Assembly (NCBI GenBank): GCA_000149265.1
Contig: CH003301.1
Coordinates: 1,605,000-1,668,999, forward strand
Direction of reading: 5' to 3'
Length of the DNA: 64,000 bases
Source: Ciona savignyi
Lineage: Eukaryota; Chordata; Ascidiacea; Phlebobranchia; Cionidae
This document shows positions 48,203 through 61,180 of this stretch, in pieces (position 1 is the first letter of the stretch; each line of letters starts with the position of its first letter). Both the position numbers and the translations under genes were made by a program. Below the pieces are notes generated by a model, which was given only the letters and a program-made list of their open reading frames with translations, did no database searches and had not been told where the DNA came from.

Positions 48203-50500
48203 ATGATTATTCTTATGGTGTTTTTTACTTTACTTGCTTCAAGTATTCGTGCTCAAACCCAGTGCCCGCAAGATAATGTTCAAGTCTTTGCTTGCCCAGA
48301 AAATTATTTCAGACACCAACAGAAGTGTTACAAAGCGCAATTTGGGTAAAAATGTTGCTTATTGTTAAATTAGAGTTATGTATTGGATTGGTGGCTTACT
48401 AAAACAGCGGTCTAAAAAAATCAATCTATTCCATTTTGTACATTATAAATTGGACTCTACCAAACTCAGAGTTTCTATGTTTTTATATAGGATACCCAAT
48501 CAGGTTAATTGGAGTATAGTCAATAGCTCAAAACGATTTTCATATTTTTCTGTCTTATTAAATTTCGGACATAAAATTTACTCCAATAAAAAATATAATG
48601 GCTCCAATAAAGCGCCAGGAATATTTTATTATTTTATAGAAAGTTAAAGTACTGGCAAGCGAGCAGATATTGCTTATCTGAAGGTGGCCAGCTTACTACG
48701 ATCCATGATTCGACTGAAAATCAATTTCTGTACGAAATGATGCGAATCCAGTACTCCGTCGATGCCGGAGATGCCCCAATTCAANNNNNNNNNNNNNNNN
48801 NNNNNNNNNNNNNNNNNNNNNNNNNNNNNNNNNNNNNNNNNNNNNNNNNNNNNNNNNNNNNNNNNNNNNNNNNNNNNNNNNNNNTGCGACGAATTCGTCT
48901 CCATAAAAAGCTCGTCGATTTTATCTCGGTTTTTTAAACTATTTCCATTTTTATTCGTTTTAACGTCTTTTGAATGTTTGCTGATTTGCGCAGTTTTTAT
49001 TTTTTTGTTCGAAACCTCACATACTTCACGTTCTAATGTCCGTTTTGCAGTTCCCCAATTCAATTTTGGATCGGCTTAAGTGATCGGTAAAATTAAGATT
49101 GACATACAAATGCATTTTAATGTTGCGAGAGATTATATGCTGGTGCGAATCTGTCAAACCAGAAAGCAGGTTGATCGATTTGACCTATTCGGTATTGTCA
49201 TGGCTTTCGAGTATAGTCAAATATGTTTTTTTTTAAATTGCAATACTGTTGTAATAGTACATACTGCAATAACTTCAGCAAACGAAACTTGGTCGATTTT
49301 TATGAAGATTAACGACACGATATATCATCTGTGCCAGATATTCCGAAGGCGTTTATGAATGGGAGAGATGTAGTAAGGGTGTGTACAAACTCGGTATCAG
49401 TTATGTCCCTGCTTGGTTACCAGGCGAGCCGGATAATGGGAATAATACCAACCGAAATAAAGGTCAAGACTGTATCACTTGGAGCTGGTCAAGCCGTCCA
49501 GCGTGGTCGGACGAGGAATGCAGTGATGTGATGTCATTTATTTGCCAGGTAAAGTAATGAAGTAGTAGAATTGTATTGCGTCGTTAAAATGACAATAAAA
49601 GCTAAAACTGTATTTAATGTCAGAAAAAAAAACAAGAAGATGGTCAATATTCATGTTTTAACCACTAGAATAAAAACTAAACATTATAACACCGGCCACT
49701 AAAAGATTACCCAATCGTGCACAACGTGTCCGAATTTTGCAGATATTCTTGTGTATTGTAGTCGTACTGCTTTTTTGTTTGTTTTTTTGCATAAAATACG
49801 AACTTAAATTTTTTCTTTATTATACGATCATTTTTATATTCCATATGATTTATGTATGAGTTGCGTTAACCATTCGTCGGTTCTTATATTTTTGCCCTCC
49901 AGTTGCTATAGACATATAGCGTCACAGGTATATTTGTGCGTCGCTTGACGCAGCAGTGCTTTCTGGTTTAAAACAAAAAAATATTTTCTTGTTTAATGTT
50001 TTTTTTTTATCAACAGTGACAAACTATATGTGAGTTGCGGCTCGATCACTTGGCCCACCAGTCTAAGAAAAAAATAATTTTGGCCTCTAAATTAAAATTT
50101 TAACGATTGCTCCATAACCGATTTGGCTATTCACCTTTTCAATCAGTTTTGATCAATTCCAAAGATTCTGATTAGTATATTTCTACAGATTAAACTGCAC
50201 CCCACTGTCTCCACTAATAACACTACAACACCGAAGTTTTCATCAGTGACGCAGGTCCCTAATAGCGCGGGAATCAGAACGCCTTGTAAGAAAATTTCAC
50301 CGCTATTGTAGGTTAAATATTAATACTTTTTAATTCTTGAATATATTTTAGATATCATCGCAATTACAATATGTTCAGCTGTGCTCCTTATCGCGGCCGT
50401 ATGTTTGACAGCCATTTGCTTTATAAAGCAAGGAAAAGAGAAGCGACGAGTTGGTGTTTTGAAACATGTAGGCCTTTACCCTACTGCTGCATGGTCGTAG
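48203..50500 (+). CDS. Membrane-anchored C-type lectin-like protein
   Basis: Exons: 48203-48345, 48640 to about 49086 (interrupted at 48785-49063), 49338-49548, 50189-50285, 50352-50500. Leaving out the interrupting segment, the lengths sum to 255 codons. A signal peptide (MIILMVFFTLLASSIRA) is followed by one C-type lectin domain: CPENYFRHQQKCYKA, YWQASRYCLSEGGQLTTI, FWIGLSDR, WLPGEPDN, and a C-terminal WSDEECSDVMSFICQ. The EPD/WSD combination differs from the EPN-WND of mannose binders, so calcium-dependent sugar binding is possible but not assured. A Thr/Ser-rich stalk, one transmembrane helix (IIAITICSAVLLIAAVCLTAI) and a short basic tail follow. It is probably a cell-surface recognition receptor. 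CAT|GTAGGC near 50468 could be a donor to further cytoplasmic exons. Confidence 0.82.
48785..48884. other. Assembly gap (100 N)
   Basis: A round 100-base N run in the middle of lectin exon 2; true length is probably unknown. Confidence 0.95.
48885..49063 (-). other. Foreign-looking segment inside lectin exon 2
   Basis: This 179-bp stretch after the gap does not continue the lectin. It ends with CCCCAATTCAA (49053-49063), an exact copy of the 11 bases before the gap (48774-48784), after which the lectin reading resumes in frame. On the minus strand it is open throughout and Lys/Glu-rich (KRTLEREVCEV, KNRDKIDELFM). It could be an insertion such as a retrocopy or transposon with an 11-bp duplication, or a contig-joining error. 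The protein is not recognised. Confidence 0.5.
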
Positions 50501-50782
50501 TTCATCTGTTGCAACTTTTTAGACGAAATATACCATTTCTGTATTTTGTTCAATGACAAACACAGTATGAGATTTAATTTTGGGGTTTCTCATTTTCACA
50601 AACAGGCAGATTGTAGCCGATATGAATATAAATGCATGTGCAAAGAGGTTTCCCAACCACAATCCGTTTGTATTTTACATGTTTCATATAACAGCGACAA
50701 AAGTATTACAAATTTAAACATTAAGCTCTATTTAATACTTTTAATTAAAGAATTCAGACGCCGCAACATGACAAACCAGAAC

Positions 50783-50846
50783 TGTCATGTGGCCGAATGG
50801 TTAAAGCGACCATATATCGGCTTTCAAACAAAAAGCGGTCTGAGTA
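50783..50846 (+). repeat. SINE S2 fragment
   Basis: GTGGCCGAATGGTTAAAGCG followed by ATATATCGGCT and AAGCGGTCTGAG, matching the reverse complement of 17549-17656. The head resembles tRNA-Ser. Confidence 0.55.
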
Positions 50847-51046
50847 TACAGCTTATTGTCGATTCGAAAAAATTATAACATCGAGCTAAAGTTTACCTAT
50901 AGTGAACGACTCGGACCGATATGAAATAGCGAGATAAATACAAAACACGTGTAGGGATTTTTATAATTTGGCAAACAGAAAAAAGTTAAACTATATAAGT
51001 GCCTGTTTCCGTTTATCAATCGTCCTGTTGATAGAATGTGATATAT

Positions 51047-51357
51047 AGGATAGGATAGGATAGGATATATAGGATATTCATGTTTATCCCCGTGAATGGG
51101 AAAACCTAGGGGGTTATCACACGGGCAATCGTCAGATCACCTCGCGCCCATCGTCGGGTTACCGGAGCTATTGCAGTGTTTTGTATATGATAGACACGTT
51201 CCTTCAATTTGGTAGAACCCATTAATCCGCTGGGTTCAGGCAATGTCCGTAAAGTGCCTTGCCCAAGGACACAACCGACTAGCTAGCGACCAGTTTCGCA
51301 CCTGCAACCTTTCGATTGAAAGGCGACGCACTTAACCGCTAGACCATCGGGCCGGAC
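51047..51357 (-). repeat. SINE S1, full length, with TAGGA tail
   Basis: The best complete copy. On the plus strand it opens with at least four TAGGA units (the SINE's 3' tail), then ATTCATGTTTATCCCCGTG, through ACAACCGACTAGCTAGCGAC, to the tRNA-like head ending GACCATCGGGCCGGAC. Confidence 0.92.
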
Positions 51358-51622
51358 AAATATTCATGTTTATACCCGTGAATGAAAAAACCAACGGGTT
51401 TGACACACGGGCAATCCTAAGATCATCTCGCGTCCACCGTCAGGTTCCCGAAGCTATTGCAGTGTGTTTGATCCACACCTTCCTTTAATTTAGTAGAACC
51501 CTTTAATCCGCTAAGTTCAGGCAATTTCCCGTAAATGACTTTCCCAAGGACACAACCGAATAGCTAGCGACCAGTTGGGACCTGCAACCATTTGGATGAA
51601 AAGCGTCACATTAAACTATCGT
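51358..51622 (-). repeat. SINE S1, older copy in tandem with the previous one
   Basis: Same orientation and directly adjacent: ATTCATGTTTATACCCGTG to GGATGAAAAGCGTCAC. More diverged than its neighbour, so the two are separate insertions or an old tandem. Confidence 0.85.
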
Positions 51623-52159
51623 GGTCAATTAAGCCAAACTTTCAATAACTGCACCATTTCACATTTGACAGGAACATAAAATATCACTGTAAAAATACAT
51701 GAAACCATATTCACCTTATGCTAATACGACTACTAGGCTATTGCAATTACAAATTGGATTGCGAAGTTGTGTTTTCCCAATCGTTTGACATTATTGTTCG
51801 AAATTCATATAAAATTTTATATAAAATCTAAATTGTCAACGCAATATAAAGAAAAGATTTCACACGTTTTTTTTTAAATAAAATCAAAATATTTTCTTTA
51901 CATTTTGACTCTAGACAATTTATACAAATAGAGTCTGTGGTTTGACTAGAATATATAAGTTGAATATAAGTGTTATTCCTATTTTATAAAATAAAATTAA
52001 TGAAATGATATGCCTATCTATCAAAGGTCAAATACCAGCTCTCTTGTATTTTATGATGATTCATCAATTCTCCTGAATTGTTATTAGTTTCACGTAAAAC
52101 ACTATACTGTGTAGTATAACAAAGTTGTAACTCTGCTTGAAAAATAGCGTTAATCTAAA

Positions 52160-55100
52160 ATGGACGTAAGTGGAGTTTTTACAAAGCTAAAGAACTCATT
52201 ATCAAGTACTGTGAACGAGATTAGTGCGGTGCTTCCTGGGAATCCGCTGCTCCGTGAGTATGATGCAGGGAATCAGGTTGGATCAGCCGGACCACGCTAT
52301 CTATGGAAGATTTATACAGCTACAAAAAGATCCACGAAAGCGGTTTGTATTTTTATGTTGGAACGTACATTCAACACATTTCTGTTCTTTTTAGCATTTC
52401 AGCACAGTAATAGAATATATGTTATACACCGATTGTTATAGCAAAGGTTTTTAAAATAAGCAGCTCATAAACAGTCACAAATATCAAGATTTTTAAAAAT
52501 TGATGCGATTGTCAGATTGCTCATGAAGATGTTTGGGTCCTGTTAAAAGGATTGTTTTTTTTATTTGCTGGATTTTTGTGCCGCACCAAAATTCCCTTCA
52601 AATATTGCTATGAAATAAAAGACTTAAAGTGTTTAAAAATGGGACGATCTAAAAAACTAACACAAATGCGCGAAAGTTAAAGAAAACTTGCCAATAACTA
52701 AAAAGTTGTGCGACATGTCAGTAGGGTCACCCAGATCTCATCTGATTGATTGTCATTCTTTTATTTGATGATTGAAGGTTTTGATGTTTACTCCATTGTA
52801 TTTAAAGTTTTACTGCTAAATTCATGTGATTTGCTTCAGATATAACTGTAGCGGTGGATACCTGTACCTCTGATCAGGAAATAATTATAGCAGTTATCAC
52901 TGACTAGTAACAATATCTTTTTTCAGGAAGTTGCATTGTGGATATTTGAGAAGAAGCAGTTGGACCAATTTAATCGAACAGATAGAGAGATGATTATTGA
53001 GGTGCTTCGAAGGGGTTGTGCACAGTTGACCAAACTTCGACATCCACGGGTTCTAACTGTTGAACACACTTTAGAAGAATCAAGGTAAAAAATTAATTTT
53101 TATTTTTTTTTGTTGTTCTTAAAAAAATGTGTGATAAGGTCAATTGTTTTTTTTGAATTACTATATCCTGCCCTATCTAATTATTTAAATTGTTTTTTTT
53201 TGTGTTTATGGCTGAAATTGAACTACGGTACTTTATATTTGTACAAGTGCTATAAATGCCAACCAGTACTGATAATTTTTTTTTTAATGGTTTAATTTTT
53301 CAGAGAAAGTTTAGCCTTTTGTACCGAACCTGTCTTTGCAAGTCTTGGTAATATTCTTGGAAAGAAGAAAAATATTGATAAGATTCCAACAAGTTTAGCA
53401 CAGTATGATTTACATGAGGTTGAAATTAAATATGGTTTAATGCAGGTTTGTATTTTTTTGTGGCTGGTTGTTCATTTCAAAATCAAGACTCAATTCTGGT
53501 GATTCAAAAATTATTTCTTGATTTTACGAATTGATATTTAAATCCCCTTTGAAGTCCTTGCATATTTAGTTAGAAGTGCTTTTGGTTCTTGATAAAAACC
53601 CATTTTTTATCAAACATATTAATGCAATAGTATAATACTGTTAGTATTAAATTACTACAAAAATATACTTTTCTTGTTCTATACTTTAGATTTTAGAACG
53701 ATTCAAACTTCAAAAGCTTACTCATGGGTAATAGAGTTAACTGATTAAGAAAGGGATTTTTCCAGTTGTTAACAATACATAGGCAATATTAGTGCAAGTA
53801 CTGTATCTATAAGTTTAACATACCAGAATGCAGAGATAATTATGAAATAGCCATTTAATGAGGTGAAGGCAATAGTAGGATTAATTTCAACTAATTCACT
53901 AATAATTTCCATTTTGTTTGGTCTGTCATGAATGTCATGGGTGTCAGATGCTTATTTGTGCCAATTTCAGCATTTGGATACATTTATTTACTTTATACCC
54001 CGGCTACCAAGTATACATATATATATATAAACATACATTAATATGTGTTACTGCAACTTCATGTTAAAATAAAATCATGGAAATATTTGGGTTAGGGTAG
54101 GGGATTCTTATATTAATACCAAATATGTATTCATTGCAGATTTCTGAAGCATTAGCCTTCCTACACAGTAGTGTTAAAATGGTGCATGGCAACTTGTGTC
54201 CGGAGTCTATAATCGTCAACAATATGGGGGCATGGAAAATTGCAGGTTTTGATTACTGCATCGCCAACTCTGGAACTATATCCGATGTTAGTTATCGGTT
54301 TTAGTAATTTTTTTATGGCGAGTTTTGCTTAGGGAAAAAAAATTGATTAAAGATGTGTATCATGGTGAAGAATAATGGTTATTGTTTAATTTCCATGTTT
54401 AAAGGGAATTAATATTTATCCCTGTAAATACGAAAAATGTTGGGTAGGGCTAGGCATTGCCTAAGTTATCTTTATAATTAAAACCACTGGTTAATGTAGT
54501 TAAATATTAATAAAGTCAAATTGCAGGTCCAGTTTGTAAGTAGGGATTGGGACACGTCAATACCGTCCCCAGCTCTGCCGAACCCCAATTATTTGGCACC
54601 TGAATACATTCTAAGCAAATCGTGCAGCCCTTCAAGTGATTTGTTTTCACTGGGTATTATCTTGTATTCAATCTATTACAAAGGGAAGACGCTATTCGAA
54701 TGTGGGACACAGGATGTATACAGGGTTGTACCAAAATTTGTTGACCAGGTACCGGTTATTTATTTGTTATCAGTGGTCTGGTAATTGAAAAAGTGATATA
54801 TAACGAACTGGAATTGTTTTTTAAGTTTTTTTTCTCTTTGTGTGATTAACTTAATTGTACTGGGAATTAATTGTTGGTTGCTTTTTTACAATGCAACAAT
54901 AAAGAGACTGACATGGCTTAACAGAAAATTGTAGAATTAGGTATGAAACAAATGACTGTAACTGGAATAGGCAAAAGTTAAACAGTTGCGGGCTAGGTAT
55001 AGTTTGTTTGTATGATTACCGCTACATTTAATATATTGGTGATATGCCACTCCTGCCAACCCAAAAATTGTAAGATTATGATAACTATGAGTGTGAGTAT

Positions 55101-58100
55101 ACTTAACCACAATATTAGTACTAACATTTATACCTATCAGCTAGAAAACCTGTCACCTCACTTGCTTGAAAAGATCCCACAAGAAGTACGAGAACATGAA
55201 AAGATGTTGCTCAACCCATCGCCCAATGTTAGACCTGATGCTGAGCAAATGACTAATGTAAGAAATATTGATAATTCCTTTGCTGCTGATATATGGACCA
55301 ATAGACATGCTTGCTGCAACCAATGTGGTCAATGCAATATTGTCCACCAAAAATATCAGACTTGTGGACATAATATACACAATATTGTTACCTATCATGT
55401 GTCCATCCACTCTTTTTACCCTTTTATAAAGTTGAATAGCTTGCATAATTTATATCATTTAGTTGCATGTTAGATCGCTCTTGAGGCATATTTTGTTATT
55501 TTTTGTATAATCGTTTGATGTGTTTTTCTATTTTTGCTTTGATATGGTTTCCTATAGCTCCCATTCTTCGAACACGTTGGAGTGAAGACTCTGCAGTACC
55601 TTGACACTCTGCTACAACGGGAGAATTTACAAAAATCTCAATTCTTCAAAGGTCTTGGGAAGGTGCTGCCTCAACTGCCAAGGGTACGTACTTCTCAATT
55701 TAAAATCACAAGGAAATAATATTGTTTAAGATATCAGTTAAACTTAAAAAATATTGTGCAACCTAAGATTTGTGGTGAAATGTTGTGTAACTTAATATTT
55801 TGCATGGTTTTAACACATTTGTTCCATGTAAAGGCAATGTATAGCATTACAAGACTCTTCTTATGCATTAACTGTTGAGATTAATTCTTACAGATCACAA
55901 AAATGTGGTCATTAATTAACTTTCCTGATGTACTAATGTATGTCGCAGCTAAACACAAAAATAGTCATTAAAGCATTTATATCTGTTTAGTAAAAATTTC
56001 CATCTTGGACTGTATCACCAACTGGTAAAAGTAACTTCTTAAATTTTATAAAAACAATGCAATAGCTCGGACAAGTCTACTTTGGGCACAAGTCCATGCA
56101 ACATTGTGCATTATGCAGCTGTGATTTAACCAACTTTTCCACCTTGCTAGAATGAGGGTTCTAGGGTAACATAAGCGTTTTCTTACCATATAATCCCATG
56201 CAGAGAGTTCTAATGCAGCGTGTGCTTCCGTGCCTCACTGCTGAGTTCACCAACCATGACATGGTCCCATTCGTTCTGCCCAATGTGCTGCTTATTGCGG
56301 AAGATTGTGAGAAGGAGGAGTTTTTAAAAGAAATTTTTCCTAAACTTGTTCCAGTTTTCAAGATCCAACGGCCAGTACAGGTTGTCCATAAGTAAAGTTA
56401 GAATTTTCTTATTTATAGACGCCTAGTCCAACCCAACTGTAAGCATCAGACATTTAGGTTGTGACAAATCCTACAACCTTTAAAGAGTTCATACTTCTTC
56501 AGTGCTATACTAAATGCTGCTGTTTATTTAATATGTTAAAACGTCACTAAAGAAACTTTTGACTGTTAGTGTAGTAGTGCGCAACACTCGATTTTGTGTT
56601 ATTTTATTATCGTAAAAGTTCATTATTAAATACTTCAAAAAAAACAATGCCATAAAATAAAACAATCCAAGATTAAAAATATTTCAAAATTTCATTTGTT
56701 ACTCAGGTTCTACTGATCCTCATGCAAAAGATGGATTTGATGCTTTCCAAATCTACACCGGACCAGATCAAAGCCCACATATTGCCAATGCTTTGCGCTT
56801 CGTTAGAAGCACCATCTGCACAAATCCAAGAGTTGTGTTTGAGCATCATCCCCACGTTTGCTGATCAGCTGGACCTGCCATCCATGAAAAACAGCATTCT
56901 GCCGAGAATTAAGAAAATAGGGCAGGAAGGAAGCGTAACAACTGTAAGTGGTTTTTGATATTATACTACAAACAATTCCAGAATTGTGTGGTGTGCACAA
57001 CAAGAACATTAATTTCTTTATCTGAAGGAATGGCTTTTTTTAAGTAAAATCATTAATACAAAATTGGGATTATATATGCTCGAAATATTGTATTTTAGAT
57101 ATATATATTAAGATAACGTTATTTTTTTTGAAAATTTTGCTTTTATTTAAAGGTATTTTTAGTTGATTATATTTCTGATTTTTATTTATATTTTCTGAAC
57201 AGATTCGTATCAAAGCCCTGGTGTGTATTGGAAAACTATTACCAAACTTTGACAAGTGGTTTATCCAAGATGAAATACTTCCTTTTCTGCATAAATTAAC
57301 TTCCAGGGAGCCTGGAATTCTGATGGCAATTCTTGGCATTTATAAAACAACATTGACTCATGATAAACTTGGTAAATTTAATTTCTTTGTAGTTAAAGTT
57401 CACTCTACCTCTTCTCTACCCCCACTCTATCATAAAGTACAAATATTAGTATTATTAATAGAAGTTTACAACTAATTGGCATAAAAAGGTATTTCAAATA
57501 GAATTATTCTTGTGAAATGGTTAAATTTAGATTTGCACTCTGTCTGTGCTTCCATAATGATGGCCTACCTGACTTTGGCAGTTTATGAGAGATGAATTTA
57601 GTTCAGGTTAAATGCCTAGATATAAGTATATTTCATGTTCCCATTGATTTCATCAGATATTATGTTTTACATATAACTACCATATGCTATATATTGCATC
57701 AATTTGGTGAAAAATCAGCTACTTTTACGCATAATATAAACACACTAATTGACCATTTAAATCTTTTCAGGAATTACTAAGGAGACCATGGCAGCAAAAT
57801 GTCTTCCGTTTCTTATTCCACTATCAATTGATAACAATCTGAATTTGCAGCAATATAGCGCATACATATCAGTTATAAAGGTACCCAAAACAATTACAAG
57901 CTATGTACCTGTGTTCAACACAATTCAACTTCTTCTGTAACAATGTGCTGAAATAAATATGATAAAAACTAATTTCTTTCTTTACATGTGCTAAAGTCAA
58001 ATGGTTGCTACAATTTTATAAAAAGTAAACCAATGATGATATTTTAATACGGTGATGGACCAATAGTTGTTTAGGTAGCAAAAAAGCAGTTCAAGCTGTG

Positions 58101-59456
58101 CTGAATAAGGTTAAATCGTTATTTCACAACGCATGTACACTATTTATTCATTTATTTGCTTTATGTTACAGCCGATCGTGTTTTTTTAAACGTCTTTAAT
58201 TAATAAGGCTTTATGGCTTAGTAGCTATTCGTGCTAAGTTTATGCAAAATTGAGTGGCAAAATGGGTTGTTTCCATTCCAGGATATGATGAGACGCGTTG
58301 AAAATGAGCATCGAACAAAGCTTGAACAGCTCAGCCAAATGAGGTTGGAACAAGACTCCGCACTAGATTTTACAAGAGATAGCTCTGTTAACGGAACTCA
58401 TGTTGATTCTGTAAGTGGAAAGTTTTGTAGTTAATTATTGCATTATTTGGAAGATTGTTGAATGATATGCATGTATAATTTTTTATTTGCACAACCAAAT
58501 TTAACTACCTTTGAAGAATTTCTAAAAAGAAATAAATTATAAAAATGTTCATTAAAAACGGTATATATAAAAATGCAGGCATCCGAGATCTTCGATACTG
58601 AAAGCCGACCAAGTCCTGATCCTCTGTCATCGCGACAACATCTCACTATCGAGGAGAAGCAGAGGTTGGCGAGGATGAAAGAGCAGGAGAGCCGGATGAA
58701 AAGAAGTGGAGACTTGAAGCCTGTTAGTCTCATGAAACCACCAGCGAATAACACGGTACATGCGAAGGTAAATTGTGGGGAATTTATTTTATATTCACTG
58801 CAATAGCAGATGTCATCCTGATTAACCCAAAATATTTTCAGACGAAAGATCTGACTTCAACGCTCATGCAAAACAACTTGCATGCCATGGGCCCTAGTCA
58901 AGCTAAAACAATGTCATCTATGACATCACAACCAAGGTCATCTATGACCTCACAGCCAATGTCTTCTATGACATCACAGCCAATGTCTTCTAGGACATCA
59001 CAGCCAATGTCCTTTATGACATCACAACCAAGGCCATCTATGATGACTCAACCTATAGCTCCAATGACATCCCAACCGAATTACAACTTAACAATGATGT
59101 CATCACAGTCAACTAACTTTACCCCATCAGCAACACACACATCTGTGGTGACTCCAAGTAATACTTGGAATAATCATTTAAAACATGGCATGAATGGTAA
59201 CTCGTACGGAATGCAAAAATCCACCACATTTCCAAGTTACAATGGTGCTTCTTCTAATCAAGGCTTTAATGGAATGGGTTTAAATTCCCAGAAAAACTTA
59301 AACAATGTGTCAAATCCATTTTTACAGCAAAATACGCCACATGGTAATATGCAAACACCGCCTTTAAATAACGTGCAAAATCAGTTTACCAGTAGCCAGG
59401 CTAACTGTAAACCTAATAACTTAAGTAAACAGGATCTTTTGGATTTTTTAGGATAA
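52160..59456 (+). CDS. SCYL2: SCY1-like pseudokinase 2
   Basis: Complete: 14 exons (52160-52342, 52927-53084, 53304-53445, 54140-54286, 54527-54748, 55141-55257, 55558-55683, 56204-56380, 56707-56943, 57203-57371, 57771-57880, 58282-58410, 58579-58767, 58842-59456), 906 aa against about 930 in vertebrates. SCYL2 (CVAK104) binds clathrin and works in endosome/trans-Golgi traffic (family knowledge). The N-terminal half is a kinase fold lacking catalytic motifs: HGNLCPESIIVN stands for the HRD loop, and GFDYC lies where DFG should be. LPNPNYLAPEYILSKSCSPS matches the activation-segment region. HEAT-like repeats follow (FVLPNVLLIAEDCEKEEF, LEAPSAQIQELCLSIIPTFA), then a low-complexity tail ending KQDLLDFLG, like the vertebrate DLKDLFG end. 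A repeated MTSQPMSS stretch in exon 14 appears lineage-specific. Confidence 0.96.
58911..59078 (+). repeat. Coding minisatellite in SCYL2 exon 14
   Basis: About seven diverged 24-bp units of ATGACATCACAGCCAATG type encode MTSQPMSS repeats. All stay in frame, with small substitutions (RTSQ, MTQP). Confidence 0.9.
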
Positions 59457-60540
59457 CTTTTTTGCATTAAAATTTTAATTTATTTTTTCTCTTCTATTTA
59501 TTGTGATATTAACATGGATATTGTTATGCTTCTTCAATGCAGATTGTATAAATTTTGTGCTTTAGACTTTGTTATTTAAGCTGCTTTATAGAGTTCTTAG
59601 TGAAGTGCTACTTTAATTTACTTGTTCTTAAAGTGCAATGTCGCAACTTGAATTATATGTAACTATTTCATTGAACGAATATATCTGTATAACTGATTTT
59701 TTTATTACATGTTTAGTCACCGGAAAGAAATTTGTTATTCCGTGAAATATTTATAGGTTAACACTTTCCTATTCAATTACTCATTCCAAACGTGAGGCTA
59801 GTTACCTGATTTCTAATGAATAATTTTTAATGATTTGACTCAAAACTCTGGAAAACTTGGTTGTAACAAAATTGTTGGGACAACAGGCAAACAGTATGTG
59901 ATCCCGTTATCAGTTAATTCCTGGTATGATAGAATATCCATGTTTGTCCTCATGGATGGGAAAACACGTAGGCAGATCACCTGTCGTTCACCGCCGGGTT
60001 ACCGGAGTTATTGCAGTGTGTTGTGTATTATACATTCCTTCAATTTGGTATAACCCATTAATCCGTTCCTTCAATTTGGTAGAACCCATTAATCCGCAGA
60101 GTTCAGGCAATCTTAAGTGTTAACCTTGTTCAGGCAATGTTAACCTTACCGAAGGACATAACTGACAAACTAGCGACCAGTTTCGAATCTGCAACCTTTA
60201 GGTTGAAATGCGTCGCACTAAACCACCAGACTAGCCGGTCGGTTAGGTTTCCCCATAAAATAAACCCATTTTTTGTGTGGTCAGTCGCATTTTGATACTG
60301 TCGCGTATCAGCACAGTCAGTTCAAGTAGTAATTTTACATTTTATAAAAAAAAAATCGATGCGTCGTTCACTTATCTCTTGATGTAATGTCGATGACAGA
60401 TCCAGGGTGCTTGAAAGTAGTCGATAACTACTTACGTTCAGACGCCAAATTTAATGTAACACAGCGTTAAAGGATTTGGCAGGCAAAAAATAGAACGTTT
60501 TGAAAATCACGCCTAAAATTTATTTCACGAAAATTTGAAC
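59457..60540. other. SCYL2 3' flank
   Basis: 3' UTR with an ATTAAA at about 59467, then AT-rich sequence and one SINE (59927-60247). No gene. Confidence 0.55.
59927..60247 (-). repeat. SINE S1 with an internal duplication
   Basis: Reverse-strand copy. The block TTCCTTCAATTTGGTA plus GAACCCATTAATCCG occurs twice (about 60036-60064 and 60066-60096), and a GTTCAGGCAAT block also repeats, so this copy carries a small internal duplication. Confidence 0.8.
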
Positions 60541-60612
60541 ATGACCGAAGTGAACACAACAGAAATTGCGCCGTTGTCAGTGGCACAGTTACAACGCTTG
60601 AGTAACTTTATT
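60541..60612 (+). other. Candidate first exon of an unidentified gene
   Basis: ATG followed by 24 open codons (MTEVNTTEIAPLSVAQLQRL) up to a consensus donor ATT|GTGAGT. The sequence looks protein-like and lies in a GC-richer stretch with several CpGs, as a promoter would. I found no downstream partner exon before the REEP gene, which has its own ATG. Real, or chance. Confidence 0.3.
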
Positions 60613-61180
60613 GTGAGTGGTAACCGCAGGCGCACAAAACAAAACGCAGTTGTTCCTCACTACGTCATAAAAATTGCGTATTTGGTGTAATGTCACTTCT
60701 GACGTATCGTTTAACAGGAATCGATCAGGAAATATACGGTAGCTTGAAGTAACAATTAAAAAGGTACCGGTATAGTAAAGGCGGTATTGTGGCAGACTAC
60801 CGGTTACAAAAATATACTTTTGCTAGGGGTTACAATGTGAGGAAAAGTAAAAAGAGGAAAGGAGTCCACACTAAAATTAATAGGCCCATTGAAACGCCAA
60901 AGTTAGTTTTGGTTTGAGATGAGTGTGCATGTTGCTATCATAAATGCTATGTGCGCAGTTAGCTTATATGTAGTTTGTTGGACCGTGAGCCAAATAAGGA
61001 ATAATAGGGGATCAAAACTGACTGCTGGTTTTCCTGAACCCATTGGTTAAACAAAAACTATACCGGTAACAATGTCTTTATCGAGTTCAATACTCTAAAA
61101 TACGACAGTATAATAAGTATGGCAATAGATGCAACGGTAAAAGGAGGGAAAGCATCCAGTGGGAAAACCAGACTAAAACG

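Larger units (their letters stand above)
50501..52159. other. Spacer between lectin and SCYL2
   Basis: Contains an S2 fragment and two adjacent S1 SINEs. 51623-52159 shows nothing beyond AT-rich sequence and the presumed SCYL2 promoter. Confidence 0.6.

Noticed and set aside
60541-60612. Identification of the 24-codon exon as a prefoldin subunit 5 start
   Set aside because: Only a vague likeness in the LxxxQL pattern, and no following exon; left unnamed.
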